A stretch of DNA of 64,000 nt from contig NZ_JALLIY010000008.1 of assembly GCF_023242315.1 (NCBI RefSeq), positions 186,001-250,000 on the forward strand, written 5' to 3'. Under the pieces are notes generated by a model. That model did not search any database. It had not been told where the DNA came from and was given only the letters and a program-made list of their open reading frames with translations. The stretch is from Pseudomonas sp. MWU13-2105 (GTDB lineage: Bacteria > Pseudomonadota > Gammaproteobacteria > Pseudomonadales > Pseudomonadaceae). The position numbers and the translations under genes are program-made. The first letter of the stretch is position 1, and each line of letters starts with the position of its first letter. Below, piece after piece: positions 61,004 to 64,000 of this stretch.

Positions 61004-62035
61004 TCAGCTGCTCTCGCGCACCATCAGTTCAAAGCCCATGTCCTGCACCGGCTGGGCCACCGGATTGCCAGCCATCAAACTCAGCATCTGTTCCGCCGCC
61101 CGCCGGCCGATGGCCTCCCGCGGTGTGCGGATGCTGCTCAGGCGCGGGACCATGAAGGCCGAGCCGGGAAGGTCGTTGAAGCCCACTACCGCGACCTGCT
61201 CCGGGACCTTGATGCCGCAGCGTATGGCTTCCAGCAGGGCGCCCTGGGCCAGGTCGTCGTTGCCGAAGAAGATCCCGTCGACCTGCGGATGGCTCTGCAA
61301 CAGTTGCAGGAACAGTTCACCGCCCAGGCCCACCGACGAGGGGCGCGGAGTCAGCAGTTCCAGATCCGGGTGATACAGCCCGGCCGCCTGCAGGGCCTGG
61401 CGAAAGCCTTCGCCGCGCAGGAGCGTGCGCTGGTCCAGTTGCGCGCCGATATAGGCCAGGTGCTTGCGACCACGGGAGATCAGGTGCTCGGCCACGGTCG
61501 CGCCGGCGTTCTGTTGCGAGAAACCGACGCAGTTGACCCCGGCGCCGGGGTCCAGGTCCATCATGTAGACGCACGGCACCTGGCTCGCCTCGATCATCCG
61601 CCGCGCACTTTCCGAGCGGTCGAAACCGGTCAGCAACAGGCCCCGTGGCTGGTAGGACATGTAATTGCGCAGCAGGTTTTCTTCTTCCTCACGGGAATAG
61701 TGATAGTTACCGATCAGTACCTCGAAGCCGCGCGGGCGCAACACCGCGTGTATGGCTTCGAGGGTGTCGATAAACAGCAGGTTGGACAACGACGGCACCA
61801 GCACCACCACCGAATGGCTCTGGGCCGAGGCCAGGGCGCGGGCGGCCGGGTTGACCACGTAGTTCAGTTCCGTTGCCGCTCGTCGGACCTTCTCCACCAG
61901 ATCCGTGGCCACGCTACTGATGCCGCGCAGGGCCCGCGATGCGGTGATCGGACTGACGCCGGCCAGGCGCGCGACTTCGTTGAGGGTAGGGCGTCCCGTG
62001 GTACGGGTATTCTTGTCGGTTTTGGTGGAGGTCAT
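61004..62035 (-). CDS. gntR: LacI-family gluconate operon repressor GntR
   Basis: 343 residues. LacI-type helix-turn-helix at about 18-45 (PTLNEVARLAGVSPITASRALRG) with hinge helix (NPAARALAS), then the periplasmic-binding-like effector domain (SHSVVVLVPSLSNLLFIDTL, DGIFFGNDDLAQGALLEAI, VVGFNDLPGSAFMVPRLSSI). ATG 62035 with GGAGGTC upstream. It is divergent from gntK-gntT, and operators matching the reported GntR pattern lie ahead of gntR, gntK and gntT. Gluconate or 6-phosphogluconate is the expected inducer. Confidence 0.94.
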   Translation of the reverse strand: MTSTKTDKNTRTTGRPTLNEVARLAGVSPITASRALRGISSVATDLVEKVRRAATELNYVVNPAARALASAQSHSVVVLVPSLSNLLFIDTLEAIHAVLRPRGFEVLIGNYHYSREEEENLLRNYMSYQPRGLLLTGFDRSESARRMIEASQVPCVYMMDLDPGAGVNCVGFSQQNAGATVAEHLISRGRKHLAYIGAQLDQRTLLRGEGFRQALQAAGLYHPDLELLTPRPSSVGLGGELFLQLLQSHPQVDGIFFGNDDLAQGALLEAIRCGIKVPEQVAVVGFNDLPGSAFMVPRLSSIRTPREAIGRRAAEQMLSLMAGNPVAQPVQDMGFELMVRESS

Positions 62036-62064
62036 CGGACGGCTTGCCAAACAAAATTCAAGGT

Positions 62065-62078
62065 ACTAAGGTAGCGCT
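62065..62078. promoter_or_regulatory. GntR operator at gntR
   Basis: AC-T-AAG-G-TAGCGCT, an exact match to the AC-N-AAG-N-TAGCGCT pattern I recall for P. aeruginosa GntR. 30 bases before the gntR start: autoregulation. Confidence 0.75.
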
Positions 62079-62227
62079 GTCTCGACAAGCCTGCAATTGT
62101 CCGAGCGCGATTGGCCTGATCGCGTCGGGGGCTGTCCTGGATGTTTCGCGCACCACCCCATAAAAATGACAAGAAGGCGTCGGCAGTCTGTGTTTTGTGC
62201 TTTGCTTTCCGAACAACGGAAAGCCTG

Positions 62228-62245
62228 ACAAAGACAGCGCTGTCT
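62228..62245. promoter_or_regulatory. GntR operator at gntK
   Basis: AC-A-AAG-A-CAGCGCT (one mismatch to the pattern). The core lies in the perfect 14-bp palindrome AGACAGCGCTGTCT (62232-62245), 18 bases before the gntK ATG. Confidence 0.75.
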
Positions 62246-62262
62246 GCGTGCTGAGGTGTTAC

Positions 62263-62796
62263 ATGAGTCAACCCATCACTGCCCTGGTCATCATGGGCGT
62301 CTCCGGTTGCGGCAAGTCCAGTGTGGGCGAGGCCCTGTGCCGGCTCAACGGCGCGACCCAGATCGAAGGCGACAGCTTTCACCCCGCCGCCAATATCGCC
62401 AAGATGAGTGCCGGCATCCCCCTGACCGATGACGACCGTGCCGGTTGGCTCGACAGCCTGTGCGACGAGTTGCGTCGGGTGCTGGCTGCAGGCGGGCATC
62501 CGGTGCTGACCTGCTCGGCGCTCAAGCACAGTTACCGCGAACGCCTGCGTCGCGCGGCACCGGGCCTGGGCTTCGTGTTTCTCGAACTGAGCCGCGAAGT
62601 CGCTGCCGAGCGGGTGGCCCATCGGCCCGGGCACTTCATGCCCTCGACCCTGATCGACAGCCAGTTCGCCACCCTTGAGTCGCCGCTCGGCGAGCCCCTG
62701 ACCCTGGCCCTGGATGCCTCGACCCAGAGCGTCGAGCGCCTGGCGCAGGCGGCCCATCACTGGTGGCAGGCGCACGGGCTGGAACGCTCGGCCTGA
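62263..62796 (+). CDS. gntK: Gluconokinase
   Basis: 177 residues, GntK/shikimate-kinase-like P-loop kinase. Walker A MGVSGCGKSSVGEALC, EGDSFHPAANIAKMSAGIPLTDDDRAGWL and LTCSALKHSYRERLR are typical gluconokinase segments. It phosphorylates gluconate to 6-phosphogluconate, which enters the Edd/Eda route. ATG 62263 after GAGGTG. gntT follows after 84 bases with its own operator. Confidence 0.96.
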   Translation: MSQPITALVIMGVSGCGKSSVGEALCRLNGATQIEGDSFHPAANIAKMSAGIPLTDDDRAGWLDSLCDELRRVLAAGGHPVLTCSALKHSYRERLRRAAPGLGFVFLELSREVAAERVAHRPGHFMPSTLIDSQFATLESPLGEPLTLALDASTQSVERLAQAAHHWWQAHGLERSA

Positions 62797-62806
62797 TTTT
62801 CGTTTC

Positions 62807-62823
62807 GAAAAGATAGCGCTGTC
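62807..62823. promoter_or_regulatory. GntR operator at gntT
   Basis: GA-A-AAG-A-TAGCGCT followed by GTC; one mismatch to the pattern. Between gntK and gntT, so gntT can be transcribed from its own GntR-controlled promoter. Confidence 0.7.
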
Positions 62824-62858
62824 CCAATCGGCTATCGTCAAACAACGCAGCGTATAAA

Positions 62859-62866
62859 AACAACAA
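62859..62866 (+). promoter_or_regulatory. Hfq/Crc-type motif in the gntT leader
   Basis: AACAACAA in AAAAACAACAAGCAGGAG, directly before the AGGAG ribosome site. Confidence 0.6.
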
Positions 62867-62880
62867 GCAGGAGACACCTT

Positions 62881-64000
62881 ATGTTTGGACTGTCCCACGA
62901 GACCTATCTGTTGCTGGATGCAGTGGTCACGATTATCGGGCTGATCGTGTTGATCACCCGTTTCAAGATTCACCCCTTTGTCGGACTGATCATCGCCTCG
63001 GCGTTTCTCGGCCTGACCTCGGGCATGCCCGCGGACAAGATCATCAAGGCTTTCCAGGACGGCTTCGGCGGCGTGCTGGGCTTTGTCGGGATCATCCTTG
63101 CGCTGGGGACCATGCTTGGCAAGATGATGTCCGATTCCGGCGGCGCCGATCAGATCGCCCAGACCCTGATCCGCGCCTTCGGCAAGGAGCGGGTGCAGTG
63201 GGCGATGATGTGCTCGGCATTCCTGGTGGGCATCCCGCTGTTCTTCGAGATCGGCTTCGTGCTGCTGATTCCGCTGGTGTTCATCGTTGCGCGGCGTACC
63301 GGCGTGCCGCTGATCAAGATCGGCATTCCGCTGCTGGCCGGGCTTTCGGCGGTGCACGGCCTGGTACCGCCGCATCCGGGGCCGCTGCTGGCCATCGGGG
63401 TGTTCAACGCGGACATCGGCAAGACCATTTTCTACGGCCTGATCGTCGCCCTGCCGACCGCTATCATCGCCGGGCCGATCTACGGCACCTTTATTGCCAA
63501 GTATATCCCGGGCAACCCATCGCAGGAGCTGGTCGACCAGTTGGCCCGTGAACCGCAAGTGGCGGCACTGCCCAGCTTCGGCGTGACCCTGGTCACCGTG
63601 CTGTTGCCGGTGTTCCTGATGCTGCTCAAGACTTTTGCCGACATTGCCTTGCCGGACGGGCATTTCTTCCGCATCTGGATGGACATGATCGGTCACCCGA
63701 TCAGCGCCTTGCTGCTGGCCCTGCTGTTGGCGCTGTACACCTTCGGCAAGCGCCAGGGCATGGATTCCAGGCGCGTGCTCAAGCTGCTCGATGCCAGCCT
63801 GGCGCCGACCGCGGCGATCATCCTGATCATCGGTGCCGGCGGTGGCTTCAAGCAGATGCTGGTGACCAGTGGCGTGGGTGATGTGATCGGGCATATCGCC
63901 GTGAATGCGCAGATTTCACCGATCCTGCTGGCCTGGCTGGTGGCGGCGGTGATCCGCGTGGCCACGGGCTCGGCGACGGTGGCGACGATTACCGGGGCGG
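62881..64000 (+). CDS. gntT: Gluconate permease (GntP/GntT family), N-terminal part
   Basis: Partial: 373 codons are visible and the gene runs off the right edge; the family is about 450 residues. Inner-membrane gluconate:H+ symporter with many helices (LLLDAVVTIIGLIVLITRF, FVGLIIASAFLGLTSG, FLVGIPLFFEIGFVLLIPLVFIVA). Family motifs GIPLFFEIGFV, LVPPHPGPLLAIGVFNADIGKTI and GGGFKQMLVTSGVGDVI are present. ATG 62881 after AGGAGACACCTT. Regulated by GntR and, by its leader motif, probably by Hfq/Crc. Confidence 0.95.
   Translation, partial: MFGLSHETYLLLDAVVTIIGLIVLITRFKIHPFVGLIIASAFLGLTSGMPADKIIKAFQDGFGGVLGFVGIILALGTMLGKMMSDSGGADQIAQTLIRAFGKERVQWAMMCSAFLVGIPLFFEIGFVLLIPLVFIVARRTGVPLIKIGIPLLAGLSAVHGLVPPHPGPLLAIGVFNADIGKTIFYGLIVALPTAIIAGPIYGTFIAKYIPGNPSQELVDQLAREPQVAALPSFGVTLVTVLLPVFLMLLKTFADIALPDGHFFRIWMDMIGHPISALLLALLLALYTFGKRQGMDSRRVLKLLDASLAPTAAIILIIGAGGGFKQMLVTSGVGDVIGHIAVNAQISPILLAWLVAAVIRVATGSATVATITGA

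Noticed and set aside
62032..63894. Long open frame on the minus strand across gntK and gntT
   Set aside because: It would run through two real genes, two operators and a ribosome site; no recognisable protein family.

Overview
This window looks like a chromosomal segment of a fluorescent Pseudomonas (P. fluorescens group; inferred, no 16S present). The evidence is high GC, the Entner-Doudoroff/glucose gene set in the order known from P. putida (gapA, edd, glk, gltR, gtrS, gtsABCD, oprB, mutarotase, hexR, zwf, pgl, eda), an ANR-type arcDABC operon, Pseudomonas-only small protein families (DUF5064, DUF6124, DUF2383) and dozens of Pseudomonas REP/REPIN palindromes between genes. No tRNA, rRNA, CRISPR array, prophage or insertion sequence was seen.

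Layout. 1-5854: glycine cleavage/serine deamination operon gcvH-gcvP-sdaA (sdaA runs off the left edge) with its sigma-54 activator gcsR, three GcsR-like operators and a -24/-12 promoter. 5968-11348: arginine deiminase operon arcDABC behind an ANR box, plus a DUF5064 gene. 11349-14874: repeat-rich gap, a CaiB-type CoA-transferase, a YbaN-like membrane protein and a heme oxygenase. 14988-19285: heme receptor with its FecR-like anti-sigma and Fur-boxed ECF sigma factor; the receptor leader carries an in-frame stop. 20566-40957: the central sugar block. Glucose enters by OprB and GtsABCD, is phosphorylated by Glk, and flows through Zwf, Pgl, Edd and Eda to pyruvate and glyceraldehyde-3-phosphate (GapA); MgsA drains triose phosphate. 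HexR is encoded here and its operators sit between gapA and edd. GltR/GtrS sense the peripheral glucose pathway. An AGE-family sugar isomerase is inserted ahead of gtsA behind a copy of the gtsA promoter.

41099-51625: a PLP enzyme, small conserved proteins, a lipid block (phaJ-type hydratase, monoacylglycerol-lipase-like hydrolase, fadD2, fadD1), a CsbD stress protein, a YihY/BrkB membrane protein and a second-type peptide deformylase. 51648-60952: mixed accessory genes: an exported methyltransferase, GNAT, a 36-residue lysine-rich peptide, a desaturase paired with a PhnD-like protein, an ECF sigma gene whose 3' end is REP-derived, a betaine-type binding protein, GST/LysR, an SDR and unknowns. 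61004-64000: gluconate regulon gntR, gntK, gntT (gntT cut by the right edge), each with a GntR operator.

Two regulatory layers tie the window together: transcriptional operators (HexR, GntR, a repeated block in front of the isomerase and gtsA) and AANAANAA motifs of Hfq/Crc type at the translation starts of at least eight catabolic genes. I found no large undescribed system. The best leads are the duplicated promoter block, the Crc-motif set, the REP-tailed sigma factor, the interrupted heme receptor leader and the desaturase/PhnD-like pair.
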